The translations under genes were made by a program, and so were the position numbers. 64,000 nt of DNA from Adiantum capillus-veneris (Eukaryota; Streptophyta; Polypodiopsida; Polypodiales; Pteridaceae). Below the pieces are notes generated by a model. That model searched no databases, was not told the DNA's origin, and saw only the letters and a list, made by a program, of their open reading frames with translations. Positions 22,775 through 33,297 of this stretch are shown piece by piece. Location: the NCBI GenBank assembly GCA_014529385.2, contig CM043963.1:65032969-65096968 (forward strand). The letters are read 5' to 3'. Positions within the stretch are counted from its first letter, which is position 1. The number at the start of each line of letters is the position of its first letter.

Positions 22775-23090
22775 CTAGATTGATTCTAGGAGGATTTTTC
22801 TCCTCGGATTGAGAAGGTAGATTTGAGTTAACAGATTCTCGGAAAGACGCGAATGACGAGTTCTTACATGGCTCGTAAGTTTAATGAATGGTGAAGGATC
22901 TTCTTCGCTTGAGTCAAAAGAGCTAGAAGAACTGTCAGTAGAAGAAGACGAAGAAGAACTAGATAGTCCTTCAAATCGTACACGCGGTAGCTTCTTCATC
23001 GACTTGGTCTTCCTACGTATATCCACTATGAGTTGCATAGACATAGCATCTCAAGTGAATAGCCTAATGTGATCCCACTATTTATATTAG
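22775..23090 (-). pseudogene. Ser-rich gag fragment of TE-B type
   Basis: The minus-strand frame reads RVRFEGLSSSSSSSSTDSSS then SSFDSSEEDPS. TE-B gag has the same arrangement, HVRFVGVP followed by a serine tract and DSSEEDRKG, at about 35670-35770. The fragment abuts the C1 LTR at 23140, so it was present before or truncated by that insertion. Confidence 0.6.
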
Positions 23091-23139
23091 CTTTAGGTAT
23101 TTATTTTACTTATTTGTCAAATCTTGGGTAGGGCAATTT

Positions 23140-24347
23140 TGTCACAAACTACTGACGTGTCAAGCCACTGAAGACCCGTGGGCTAGAGCTCCCCGAGCCT
23201 AGTCCTAGCCAACTTGCAGATCCCAGCCGAGGGGCCTAAACCCTAGCAAAAGCAAAAGAAAATGAAGTTCTCACCAACTTATAGATCCTTGCCGAGTCGG
23301 CCAAATTTTAAAAGTCTTACCAACTTATGGCACCCCATTTGACGGGGCCTAAAAATAAAGAAGCCACACACACACGTACAAAAGCCGTGTAAATATTGAT
23401 GACATGGCAGTGTATGGACGACCGGATTTTGCGCTGACATGCTAATGTGGCAGTGTACGAACATCCGGAAAAAGCATTGACATGTTGACATAGTAGTGTA
23501 CGGACGCCCATGAATTGCGGAGGCTAATGACGTGGCACGATTGTATAGACAACCCCTAAGGGCGCTAGCTTTTGGAAGACCATATGCTTTTAGACTACTA
23601 GCTTTTTATGTAACTACTATTGAGGGCCAAGGGCCTCTAAATATGAGACGAGGCGCACTCTTTGGCATCCTACTACATGGAAGGTGCACAGGAGTGTTGT
23701 CGGCCTTATATTAGTTGACGTAGTGTGGAAGGCATAGTTAGCCGGAACGGGAACGGGGAACGGGAATGAGAGGGTCTGGAACGGGACGGGAACGGGGAGC
23801 CATAGGGGGGGTCGGACTGGAACGGTCCACCTAAAGTAAGGCTTGAATTACCTCCATTCAGCTTAGTCCCAAATAAAATCCTAAACAACCCCAAAACTGC
23901 CCCCGAATCTGCCCCCTAACCTGCCCTCAAACTGCACCAAATATGTTCCCCAAACAGCCCCAAATCTGCCCCCAAAAGCCCACTTTTTTTCCCCCAAATG
24001 CCTACTTTTTCCCGTTTTGCCGTTCCGCCTCATGTTCCGCCTCGTTCCCCCCATTCCGGAACACCGTTCTGGTTACACCCCGTTCCGGAACGGGGTTCCA
24101 TTCCCATCTCCGTTTCGGAAACGGGACTCGTCCGGAACGCCGTTTCGGAACGTTTGGGCTGTGTTCCCCATGTTCCCTGTTACACTGGTGGAAGGGACGT
24201 TGGGATTTGGGGCCAATGCTCTCTTCTGGTGGAACTCTGCCACTCTGTGTCTCGTGTGTCGCGCATCCTTTGGTTCAGTTGTTTTGAAGGGTCTAAAGTC
24301 TCTTCAGTCTGCTCTTTTTCATTGGCATGTGGTGCCATCCAGTTACA
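23140..24347 (+). mobile_element. C1: 5' LTR of a gypsy-like element, split by a hAT MITE
   Basis: TGTCACAAACTACTGACGTG to CATCCAGTTACA, followed by a primer site. Without the 455-bp MITE and one 8-bp duplication it is about 745 bp, like C2. The U3 part has four TGACGTGGCA-like words about 43 bp apart (23400, 23443, 23486, 23528). Only a ~47-bp leader follows before the C2 LTR starts. Confidence 0.8.
23733..24187. mobile_element. hAT-type MITE with 8-bp target duplication inside LTR C1
   Basis: The ends read CATAGTTAGCCGGAACGGG and, in inverse complement, CAGTGTAACAGGGAACATGG. Exact 8-bp GTGGAAGG copies lie at 23725-23732 and 24188-24195. Comparison with LTR C2 shows the uninterrupted site. 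The interior is dominated by GGAAC/GTTCC words in both orientations, like subterminal transposase sites. There is no coding capacity. Confidence 0.8.
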
Positions 24348-24348
24348 G

Positions 24349-24360
24349 TGGTATCAAAGC
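24349..24360 (+). other. Primer binding site of C1
   Basis: TGGTATCAAAGC, 1 bp after the LTR end; one base differs from the TGGTATCAGAGC consensus. Confidence 0.8.
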
Positions 24361-24407
24361 TCTAATTGTTTGCTTTTTTGAAAGCATACCGGTCCTACCA
24401 AGAACAA

Positions 24408-25153
24408 TGTCACAAACTGCTGACTGTCAAGCCAATGAAGAACGGAGCCAACCTGTAGATTCCGGCCGAGGGGCCTAAACCCTAAGAAGCAGCAGCAGAA
24501 GGAGTAGAAGCGGCACAAGAAGTTTTACCAACTTGCAAAGTCTTACCGAGTGGCCTATTTTTAAAGAGGAGTTCCAACCAACTTATGGGACCCGTCCGAT
24601 GGGGCCCAAGTGACCTAAAGACATCAAAAGAAAGCTGGACCCACTCACACACAAAGAATTGCGTGATGACGTGGCAGTTGTACGAAAGACCCAGATTTTG
24701 TGTTGGATTGCTAACGTGGCAGACAATACGATTTTCCACGTTTTATGCTAAGTGTGCTGACGTGGCACCTGTACAAATTTCCGTAATTTGCACTAGCAGC
24801 TATTCACACCAGTTTTTGGGACCATATGCTTTTGAGTTTAAAGCTTTCTATGTATCTGCTTTTCATAGGCCAAGGGCCTTTAAATATGAGCCAAGGGCTC
24901 ATTCTCTGGCACGCTTTAGTGTGAAGGTGCAGAGGATGGAGTACTGGCGATGTACCGAGTTAAAGCAATATAAAGAAATACCGAGAGGGGCGCCAAGGTT
25001 TGGGGCCAGTGCTCTCTCCGGGTGGAACTCCACCACTCCCCGCCTCGTGTGTCGTGCACTCTCTTATCTCTATCAATTTAGTTGTTATTTAAAGTGCTTA
25101 AAGTTGTTCAATGTGTTCTTTTCCGTTGGCACGTGGTGCCCGTCCCTGTGAAA
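24408..25153 (+). mobile_element. C2: 5' LTR
   Basis: TGTCACAAACTGCTGACTG to CCCTGTGAAA, 746 bp, then a primer-like TGGTATCATAGC. Three TGACGTGGCA-type words lie at 24667, 24712 and 24758. The likely promoter is around TTTAAATATGAG (about 24880). The leader after this LTR (TTTTTTGAAAGCATACCGG at 25172) repeats the leader after C1, showing the two elements are the same family. Confidence 0.8.
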
Positions 25154-25183
25154 GTGGTATCATAGCTTCAGGCGTGTGCTTTT

Positions 25184-25650
25184 TTGAAAGCATACCGGCC
25201 TACCAAAGAGCAGATAGAGCAAGATGGTGCTTCTAAGTTCCACCGTAAATTTCATAAAAAATTCTTTGTGCTCCCACTCGGACTTATTAGTCACTCCCAC
25301 CTTGACTCCATCGCGCATCGAGCGCGCTCTCGTTCTGTCTTACAAGGCATAAGCCATAACGAATTCAAGATCACTCGCATGAGAAGGACCAAATTTTTTT
25401 TTCGAGCTAAGTGTTTTTCTCTGAAGCAATGCCATGCAGTGGTGGATGTTTATAGCTACGAAGCCGCATACTCCAAGGACTTGGCAAGCTTTCAAGAAAA
25501 TTTTTGTCCGAAGCTACATGCCTTTTGACATCTTCCTTCGGAGTGCAATTTTTGTGAGAGTGGGGTATCCTGAAATGCTTGCCATGGAAACCCCAATAGA
25601 GTACTACTTGAAATTTTTGGACATCTCACATCAGAACTCGAGCTGATAAC
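25184..25650 (+). pseudogene. C2 gag remnant
   Basis: Frame 25434-25646 reads MQWWMFIATKPHTPRTWQAF then KKIFVRSYMPFDIF, ending PIEYYLKFLDISHQ. That is the W-W ... T-W..F...F...Y.P ... Y...F..L layout of retrotransposon gag capsids. The preceding frame (25184-25528, starting MKAYRPTKEQIEQ) is the probable N-terminus in another frame. No zinc knuckle, protease or RT follows. Confidence 0.6.
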
Positions 25651-26020
25651 TTTGGAGGTCCAGTGTGATTGCTATGTCTTGGGACTACCATCACCGGCAC
25701 AGGAACATGTCGTCCAGGCTTGTTTCGACTATTCAAGTGCTTATGGACCATGCTGTGGTCGGCTACAACCTTTTGGAAAAATTTAACCCTAATTTTGGTG
25801 CACGTTTCAAAACGGAAGCCTTGTCGACTTTCGAGCTCGACTGATGTCAAGAATGCTTTTTATGTTTGAATTAGTAGTTTTCAGAATTCTTTTTGAGAAC
25901 TTGTTTGGTGATTCTGTTTATAATTTGTTTAAAATGGATGGTATCTGTTTTGAACCCGTCTTGGTGTCGATTTGAACTGTTTGACTCTGATTTTAATTTT
26001 AATATTGGTTTCAATGATTG
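25651..26020 (+). mobile_element. C2 internal DNA without recognised genes
   Basis: Stops in all frames; no motif seen beyond the gag remnant. Confidence 0.3.
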
Positions 26021-27650
26021 GTGATTTTACTCCCGGTGAAACTGGCCCGTAGGTCGGTAGGCTTTTGCTTTCATCCGAAATTCTTTACTTTAGACACACA
26101 CACACAGAACGAGGAAAGGAAACCTACGACGACGGGAATTAACACTTTAGCACATACACGGCTTGGAAGCTAGAATGCTCCGAGGAGACGCCGACAACCT
26201 GTAGGCCCCAAAATTGGTGCCCCTTTCGGTATTTCTTTATACTTGAGGGTAAATTACAAAGTAGAGTCTTGGGAATTCTTTACCTGTATCCAGTTAGATA
26301 CCGCCTGTTTTGGCCAAATTTCGGCAGGATAACAGCCCCAAAACTTGCGCAAAACCTATTCCCTTGCTGGAACTCACTTCCACTGGCATAAACCCTCTGA
26401 TTCCTGCCCAGAAACAGCAAATTTAACTCGCTGTATTTACTGGTTTTTTCCCTGTTTTCAGCCCTAAACAGTCCCCGAACAGTCCTCTTTCAGTGGGGCA
26501 CTGTTCCCAAAGGTTTTGGCATCCATATGGCTGAAAAACAGTCAAATTACAGCGCATACACAGCACTGAAAACGCTCCTGTTTGGTGAGGTTTTGACCCT
26601 CACTGGTGCTTGCTTTGGAGTAGCAATTAGCTTCTCCTGTTCCTGCTCAAGGAGGCTCTTGCCTCAGCACAAAAGCATGAAACCACATAGCTGTACATCG
26701 GTCAACAAATGAAGAGCCCTCTTGTGGGGCATCACATAACTGTACGTAAGGGAGAGAGAGAGCAGTGTGTAGTGTGCAGGTCATCACTCCTAGCACCACA
26801 TTGTACATAGAGTGGAAAGAAAGCACTCCATAGCTCTTAACCTGTGACGGGCCTCTCAGCTATAAAAATCAGCGCTACCTCTTCTTGCATAAGGAAAGTG
26901 CATTAAAATGCGCCACTTGGCACAATTACAAGCAATTTCCTGTTTCGAGGTTGCCGCCTAAAAATCTCCCGACTGGTTGCCTAGTTGACTTCGCGGCAGA
27001 GTTCTAAAATGTTCCCCTTGTCATTTCGGAGGTAATCACGTGAACACATTTCATGGCCCAAAATAGCAGTTCCCTAAGTTTTAGGGGATGCTTCCGTTGG
27101 ACTCCCACTGGCCATCTGACCGTCTATCCTCATTGGGACTGCATCCTAAAGTGCAATGTGGCCCAACTGTCGGATACTTTCCTTTGGTGATCTCACCTTG
27201 ACTTTGTGCCTTTATTGAGTTCACTTCCTAGTATCCACTAACTTGCTAAGTGCGAAGAGGGGACCTACATGACCTTGAACTGAGCCTAGACATACTCTTA
27301 TAGACGAATTCCAGTGCCGACCACTTCCTGCCTGCCGATGAAACTACCGTTCACATTGGTCATACAATGTCCGACCATTTGCAACTTCAAAAAGAGGGTC
27401 TCAAAAATAAAACAAAAATCGTTGGAAAGAAACCAACAACGAAAGTTAGCAGTTGCCACATCCTTGTGACATAGTTAACAATTGCCACGTCCTCATGACA
27501 CCAGGGTAGAGTAGTGAAAATGATGTTTGAGAATGGTAGTATGACCTATTCTACATACTGGGTCTATGTCGAACCCATTAATTAATTAAGTTGGAAGATT
27601 CTATATCTGTTAAACAATCCCAAAAGTGAAAACGCATTTCTCCGTCGTTC
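26021..27650 (-). mobile_element. LTR-like segment in minus orientation within C2
   Basis: GGCCCCAAAATTGGTGCCCC followed by TTTCGGTATTTCTTT at 26204-26238 is the same conserved block seen in minus orientation in both TE-B LTRs. The following kilobase is non-coding and includes a short (AC)n tract at about 26095-26106. Edges are not defined. Confidence 0.35.
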
Positions 27651-27832
27651 TCAGGTAGCTACACCTTTCTCCCCCAATCGCTTGCTCGAACACCCCACCA
27701 TCGCTTGCCCTCCATCATCCTCTTCTCTCTCGTCTTCGGGGGCTGTCCCTCCTACGCTCCACTCGACCTGCATGTGCTCAGTTGCAGTGGCTTCGTGGAC
27801 TATCCCACTTGCGTGCCACTCGACCAGCATGA

Positions 27833-27834
<2 letters not shown>

Positions 27835-27889
<55 letters not shown>
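27835..27889. repeat. CT microsatellite, 55 bp
   Basis: Pure (CT)n. It generates the long Ser-Leu and Arg-Glu runs in open frames here, which I do not treat as genes. Confidence 0.95.
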
Positions 27890-27891
<2 letters not shown>

Positions 27892-28182
27892 AAAAGAAAA
27901 TCTGCCACCACTACTACAAGGTCGCAACTCGTCTTGGCCTCCGCTCTGTGCATACACCTCTTGCCTCGGAGCTTTGAGCCTCTACCTGCGTGCACTGGAT
28001 CTCCCCGTCCTTTGCTCTCGCCTCGACATACGGCCTCTTCTTTCTCTCTCCCCCCTCTCCCTCCCACGTGGCCTCTGGTCCCTTTTTACCCTCAAAAAAT
28101 CTTTCCCCTCCCTTTTCTTTTGAGGCAAAGACACAGACGGCAGCATCTGTGCAGATTCTTGTGAAAAGAAATGCAAAAAGGA

Positions 28183-28470
28183 TTATAGGCATAGCTTCAG
28201 GTGCTTCAAATACTTGGGGCTTTGGGAGTACTCGCTCAATCTTTTCACAAATGTGTCAACTTGCAGTTGATGTTGGTAGTCTGTCTTGTTGAGATCCCCC
28301 GTCCATAATTTTCCAGTAACTTTAATTCTTTTGGGTTCACTTCCATTTGTCCTCTCGGCCAATCCTTCCAGTTGGGCATGCCACTTCACTACCTTGTGAC
28401 ACAATCCACCCCTCGAAAGGATCGGCGCGGTTTGGGTGTGATGACTAACATTGCTACACCGGAATATCAA
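28183..28470 (-). other. Unrecognised open frame, 95 codons
   Basis: The minus-strand frame starts MIFRCSNVSHHTQTAPIL and ends KRLSEYSQSPKYLKHLKLCL. Its composition is protein-like (KVVKWHAQLEGLAERTNG, LWTGDLNKTDYQHQLQVDTF) but I recognise no family. It could be a captured exon or a retroelement scrap lying inside C2. Confidence 0.2.
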
Positions 28471-29089
28471 GAGCTTTAATGCGGATGAGATGATTGCATG
28501 AAAATCTGATTGTGGAACTCTATGATGTAATGCATGCTAGAGAATGTCCTGTGTGCTAAATGATCGACATTTGCATGTATGCATAAAGGCAGTGCTTGCT
28601 AAAGAATCGGTTAAGTTTTGTAGGTCTAATTGCGTACAATTACTCTTCTTTCATGAGGGGGGTATGTCACAAGGTGGTGACATGGCAACCCCTAGGAGAC
28701 TAGGGCCATTGAAGATCACAACTGTGAACAACTAGACCCAAAACTGCTGACATGGCACATGTGCAGCCAACAATGGATTTTACGAAAACATTGCTGATGT
28801 GGCACCTGTATGGAATTTCGTGATTTGGGAGTAGCTTTCGGCGCCAATTTTTGGCTCAGGTGCTTTTGGGGCATATAGCTTTTCATGTGAATGCTTTTGG
28901 GAGGCCAAGGGCCCTTAAATATGAACAAGGGGCACTCTCTTTGGCATTCTAGTTTTTAGGAAGCAGAGTAGAGCCCCTATTGTTGTACCTAGTTGAAGCA
29001 ATATAAAAGAAATACCAAAAGCGGCGCCAAGGTATTGGGGCTAGTGCTTTGTGGGAGTGGAACTCCGTCAATCCGTGTCTCTCACGTGG

Positions 29090-29091
<2 letters not shown>

Positions 29092-29149
<58 letters not shown>
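29092..29149. repeat. CT microsatellite, left side of LINE fragment
   Basis: Pure (TC)n of 58 bp followed by a short (GC)n run. Confidence 0.95.
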
Positions 29150-29159
<10 letters not shown>

Positions 29160-30036
29160 CCGCACAGGAGTTGGGCACGAAGATGGCTTTCTACAGAGAG
29201 CATCTTCTTTAGCTTACTGAGGACGGTTTTGTGACAAGGCCCAGATACATGGACACCCACTTGTCTCATGGGATACGATGTGCTATTGGCCAGATACGCA
29301 CATCTTCACACCAGTTGCGGATCGAGACTGGGAGATACAGTAGAGTACCAGCAGTGGCCAGGACATGCCTCTTTTGTGACATGGAGCCTGAGACAGAGTT
29401 GCGCTATGCATGCCACTGCCTTGTCTACAACGAGATACGTGGCCGCTTCCACTGCTTGTTCAGAGAGGGCTTCGGACCACTCTCCAGAGTCATGCGGTAC
29501 GAGGATCAGAGATGCTTGGGTCTGTTTTTGCTCGAGCTGCGCAGACACAGAGAGAGCTTGATGAGGGGAGAGCCTAGCCAGTCTCAGAGAAGGATCAAAG
29601 ACTTCTTTAGAGCAGACACTGGGCACCTGGAGGAGCTACTACCAAAGGAGAGCTCGTTGCCTCACACTAGAGGCACACTGATCAACCGAGAGACCGAGCT
29701 AGGGAGATCTAGATGCCCACGACTGCGGAGGACTACACAGCATCGACGGAGGCTGCATCAGAGGATTCGGATCACTTTGGCCCGACATGCACGACGCTCG
29801 GTTAGGCTATTGACCATGGAGGCGATTGATCAGATCCGCCAGCGACCGATGCTGGATCTTTTGTGATTTAGCCATCCCACATAGCTGCTTAGCTCACACC
29901 TAGCGGTTTAGGATTACATAGTATTTTATTTTGTCATTTTTTGTTACTCTGACTTTGTATCAGATCCACCACATTGTAACTTTCTGGTCACATAGGTCAC
30001 TTTGGCCTTTTGAAGACGTTAATATAACATTTCATT

Positions 30037-30039
<3 letters not shown>
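29150..30039 (+). mobile_element. 5'-truncated LINE: ORF2 C-terminus and 3' UTR
   Basis: The 211-codon frame at 29231-29866 reads IRTSSHQLRIETGRYSRVP, CLFCDMEPETELRYACHCLV then RGRFHCLFREGF. This is the zinc-knuckle-like C-terminal region after the RT in LINE ORF2 proteins (C..C ... H.C). A ~170-bp 3' UTR follows and ends AATATAACATTTCATTTCAT, immediately continued by (CT)n. There is no poly(A) tail. RT and endonuclease are missing, as usual for 5'-truncated copies. The frame is uninterrupted, suggesting a young insertion. Confidence 0.75.
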
Positions 30040-30099
<60 letters not shown>

Positions 30100-30100
30100 T
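30040..30100. repeat. CT microsatellite, right side of LINE fragment
   Basis: (CT)n directly joined to the LINE 3' end, with one CTCA interruption near 30093. Confidence 0.95.
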
Positions 30101-30177
30101 CAGTTGGGTTGTTTGAAGTGCTAAAAGTCTATTCTAGTCTGTTCTTTTTAGCTGGCACGTGGTGCCCTCAGGTTACA

Positions 30178-30459
30178 ACAAATAGTGATATAGCCATGAG
30201 ATTGCTCGAACATATATCTCACAGCCAACCCAGAGGCGAGATGCACACTCTTTTAGTAGATGTGAGGGGTTCGGATATGAGGAGGCACAACCATGGGATC
30301 TCTTCCATATGCTCAGAAGTAGAGAGTCTGGCATAGCATGGCATGGCCTATGAGCGGAGCCCTTCTACACCTATTGAGAATCCGACAGTATGGCATACTT
30401 ATGGAGAAGGATTGTATTAGGGAGAGCTATATAAAGACTACAACATGGGAGAGCCTTGA
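30178..30459 (+). mobile_element. C1 leader continuation and LINE DNA left of TE-B
   Basis: The first bases (ACAAATAG) look like the continuation of the C1 leader. The right part ends in CTTGA (30455-30459), the target duplication of TE-B, and is contiguous in origin with 36935 onward. Confidence 0.4.
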
Positions 30460-30842
30460 TGTAATAGACTTGGACACTCCAAGTCGAGAATCTACCGCGA
30501 CACCACAAATAAATACTTCAAAACAGTTCACAGTTCACAATTGATTCGACACTGGCCCCATGGAATTTTGTGCCTAGAGATATTGGCCCCAAAGACTGGC
30601 GCCTCTTTCGATATTTCTTTTTGTATTAATCTGTAACTTGGACTCACTCTCAGACTCTGTGTCCAGATGCTCTAAGAAGTGAGAGCCCAGAGACTAATTT
30701 AAGGGGTTTACAAAGGGATGCTAAAAGCAGAGCCCAAAAGCTTCAAAAGCTGTCCCAAAAACTTCAAGTTAAAAAGCTTTGAAAAATAGAGCAAAAGTGG
30801 CTTCCCTCTCTCTCTGGACCCCTTGCGTAAAATAAAGCAAAA

Positions 30843-30893
<51 letters not shown>

Positions 30894-31000
30894 TGCGTAG
30901 CCAAAAAGCTGTAAAAGCTGCCGCAAAAGGCGGAATTCCATTTCATAAAGTCATATAGTAGAATACTGCCAGCTCTTAGTATCCTGAAGCTCAAAGAGAC
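30460..31000 (-). mobile_element. 3' LTR of TE-B
   Basis: Starts TGTAATAGACTTGGACACTC on the plus strand and follows the right LTR closely to about 30930 (GCTGCCGCAAAAG). It then departs; the part with TGCCACGTCA words is missing, so U3 is truncated or replaced. It contains a CT tract at 30846-30888. Confidence 0.75.
30846..30888. repeat. CT microsatellite in TE-B LTR
   Basis: A counterpart at the same LTR position (36676-36719) shows the tract was there before integration. Confidence 0.95.
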
Positions 31001-31127
31001 ATGAGTGACTCTAGTATTAAAAAATCGAGGCATTTGTTGACAAAGGAGCGGAGTAACTCCCCTCTTGTGCAAACCCACTGCACCAGATCTCCGGCCAAGC
31101 TGAATTCGGGGTTCCATTTGGAGTAGA

Positions 31128-32231
31128 CTATGCTGAACCGAAAGCTTCAAGGTAAAGTTTTACAATCTGAGGAGTATCTGCTAGGTCCTCCTCCTCCATC
31201 CACTTCGCATCCAATGCATGATAGTTCTTGAATTTAACCAAGAACCGCCTTCTGACTTTACCCTTATTCTTTTTGTCCTTATGTGCCAAAATCTGTTCAG
31301 GATCAAGGATCTCCTTGTTTTCTTCTACTTCGGGTTGCTCATTGGGCTCCCCATCTTCGGGCACAACACCTTCAAAAGGTTTCAAGAGACTCACATGAAA
31401 TGCATTGTGAATCCTCCAAGTGTCAAGCAATTTCAGTCGGAAGGAGACATCGTTGATCTTTTCGGAGATCTGGAAAGGTCCGTAGTATCGCATACTAAGC
31501 TTTGGAAAAAGCCTCTCGTTTCCCTTCTTCTTTCTCAGGCGTGCCGTCTTAAAACGTAAGAGCACCCAATCATCCTCCTTCAATTTCGAATCGCGACGAT
31601 GGCGATCTGCTGCCTTTTTCTGTCTTTCCTGAGATTTTTGCAAAGCCTCGCAGACCTTGGCAAAAGCTATGTCCAAGTCGTGCATGTACTCATCGGCTTC
31701 AAAAATCTTATCTTTCGTGCTTAAGAAGGGTGGAACCTTCGCAGCACCTTCAATAATCTCAAATAGCGCCTTCCCCGTCGAAGAGTGTATCGGGTTGTTG
31801 TAGGCAAATTTCACCAAAGGTAGATACTTTTCCCATTGAGTCTTCATATAAGACTTCAATAAATCTAAAACCATTGAATTGGCAATCTCAGATTGCCCGT
31901 CAGTCTGCGGGTGGAAATATGATGAGAACTGCAACCGCGTGCCAATGTTCTCCCAAATTGCCTTCCAAAACAAACTCATGAATCTGGGGTCCGTGTCGGA
32001 GACAATCGTCTCGGGCATGCCATGTAATCTAAAGATCTGGGCCACAAACAGTCTCGCTAAGTGATCCATCTTGACTGTTTTCTTCATTGGAATGAAATGA
32101 GCTTGCTTGCTAAATCTGTCAATAACAGTCCAGATACCATCGTGACCATTCTGTGTTCTCGGGAGATCAAAAATGAAATCCATTGCAACTCTTTCCCAGG
32201 GGCGGGTGGGTATGGGCAAAGGCTGTAACAA
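31128..32231 (-). pseudogene. TE-B integrase core, GPY/F module and chromodomain
   Basis: The 367-residue frame starts inside the integrase: WERVAMDFIFDLPRTQNGHD, IVSDTDPRFMS, HPQTDGQSEIANS (D, D, E). It continues through GPY/F (MRYYGPFQISEKINDVSFRL, HNAFHVSLLKPF) to a chromodomain, ILAHKDKKNKGKVRRRFLVK then WMEEEDL. This domain set defines chromoviruses. It is the longest intact pol frame in the window. A frameshifting 20-bp duplication separates it from the zinc-binding domain. Confidence 0.88.
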
Positions 32232-32252
32232 TCCCTGTGCTTTATGCCTGTC

Positions 32253-32800
32253 AAACTTAACCTTCTGGCATAAAACTTAACCTTCTGGCATACCAAGCAG
32301 CCGCGCACAAACTCGTCCACATCCTTCTTGAGTCTCGGCCAAAAGAAGTGTCTCTCTACCCCTTTCAAGGTGGTAGCAATGCTGCGGTGACATGTAAAAG
32401 GCGGACAGTGGCATTTGGTCATAACCTTTTCCCTCAACGGCTGTGTAACGCACAACATGGTCTTCTTCATCAAGTAGCCATCCCGAATGGAATATCCTGC
32501 TACTGTCTCCCCATCCCGTATCCGTGTAAAGATATCTGCAAATCTGTATCTGTGGCATACTGATCGACCATATCCTCGAAACTCCTTTGATGTATCGTCA
32601 GAACCAACGGCTTCTGAGACAAAGCATTTGCCACCAAATTCTTCAGTCCCTGCACATGGGCAATCTGGAAGTGAAACTGTGACAAGATGTTCGCCCACTG
32701 CATCTGCTTTTCCGATAGCTGCTTCTGTGACAAGAAGTAGCGTAAACTCTGATGGTCTGTAAAGACAGTAAAATCCGCTCTGAGTAGGTAGTGCCGCCAC
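32253..32800 (-). pseudogene. TE-B integrase zinc-binding domain
   Basis: Minus strand reads HRSIATTLKGVERHFFWPRL, then DVDEFVRGCLVCQKVKF: the second histidine region and the C..C pair. A 20-bp direct duplication (AAACTTAACCTTCTGGCAT at 32253 and again at 32273) follows the cysteines and throws the frame, so the protein would end soon after. Confidence 0.75.
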
Positions 32801-33297
32801 TGAGTAAGAGCATGAATAACCGCCAAAAGCTCTTTCTCATAAATCTGTGCTGTCAATTCCGGCCTTGAGAACAATCGGCTCTCGTAGGCAATGACATGGC
32901 CTTCTTGCATTAAGACCACACCTAGACTACGACCACAAGCATCACAATATACTTCAAATGACTTCTGCAAGTCCGGCAAAGTCAAAACTAGTCCCGTAGT
33001 TAATTTCTCTTTCAAAGTCTGAAAGGCAGTCACCTCTGTGGGTCCCCATGAGAAAGGGACTCCTTTCTGTGTCAAGATATGCAAAGGGGAAGCAACCTCT
33101 GTAAACTTTCTAATGAACCGCCTGTAGTACGAACACAATCCCAAGAAGCTTCTAACTTCGTTGACATTCTTCAAATCGGGCCAATCACGGATAGTCTCTA
33201 TCTTGGCCGGATCCATCTGCACTCCTGCTGCTGACACAATGTGTCCTAAAAAGTGTATCTCTGGTAGGAAAACTTCACTCTTCTTCACATTAATCAC
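32500..33297 (-). pseudogene. TE-B RT thumb and RNase H
   Basis: The frame starts in the RT tail (EIHFLGHIVSAAGVQMDPAK, LGLCSYYRRFIRKFTEVASP). It continues into RNase H: FEVYCDACGRSLGVVLMQEG, IYEKELLAVIHALTQWRHYL, FTVFTDHQSLRYFLSQKQL. The first three acidic residues (D, E, D) are present. The last one of the family, in the usual V-A-D-A-L-S-R, is replaced: LVANALSQ. RNase H may therefore be impaired in addition to the frame break. Confidence 0.82.

Larger units (their letters stand above)
24408..30177 (+). mobile_element. C2: probable complete but decayed retrotransposon
   Basis: The 5' LTR is at 24408-25153 and a matching LTR at 28665-30177 in the same orientation. The DNA before (CTACCAAGAACAA) and after (ACAAATAG) looks like the C1 leader split by the insertion (C2's own leader has CTACCAAAGAGCAGATAG). 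A 5-bp duplication would be AACAA if one base was lost at the 3' junction. The internal part keeps only a gag fragment and other inserted repeats. Confidence 0.55.
28665..30177 (+). mobile_element. C2: 3' LTR split by a LINE fragment
   Basis: TGTCACAAGGTGGTGACATG to CTCAGGTTACA. Outside the LINE and microsatellite, both halves align with LTR C2 at 24408: GCCAAGGGCCCTTAAATATG, CGGCGCCAAGG, then GCTGGCACGTGGTGCCC. The break is exactly at a CT-rich place that in the 5' LTR is only CACTCTCTTATCTCTATC. Confidence 0.7.

Noticed and set aside
27682-28164. 160-codon plus-strand frame with a long Ser-Leu run and its minus-strand Arg-Glu counterpart
   Set aside because: The runs come from the CT microsatellite, which is open in several frames. 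No domain flanks them. Similar frames at 28949-29269, 39451-39756 and 39551-39859 were left out for the same reason.
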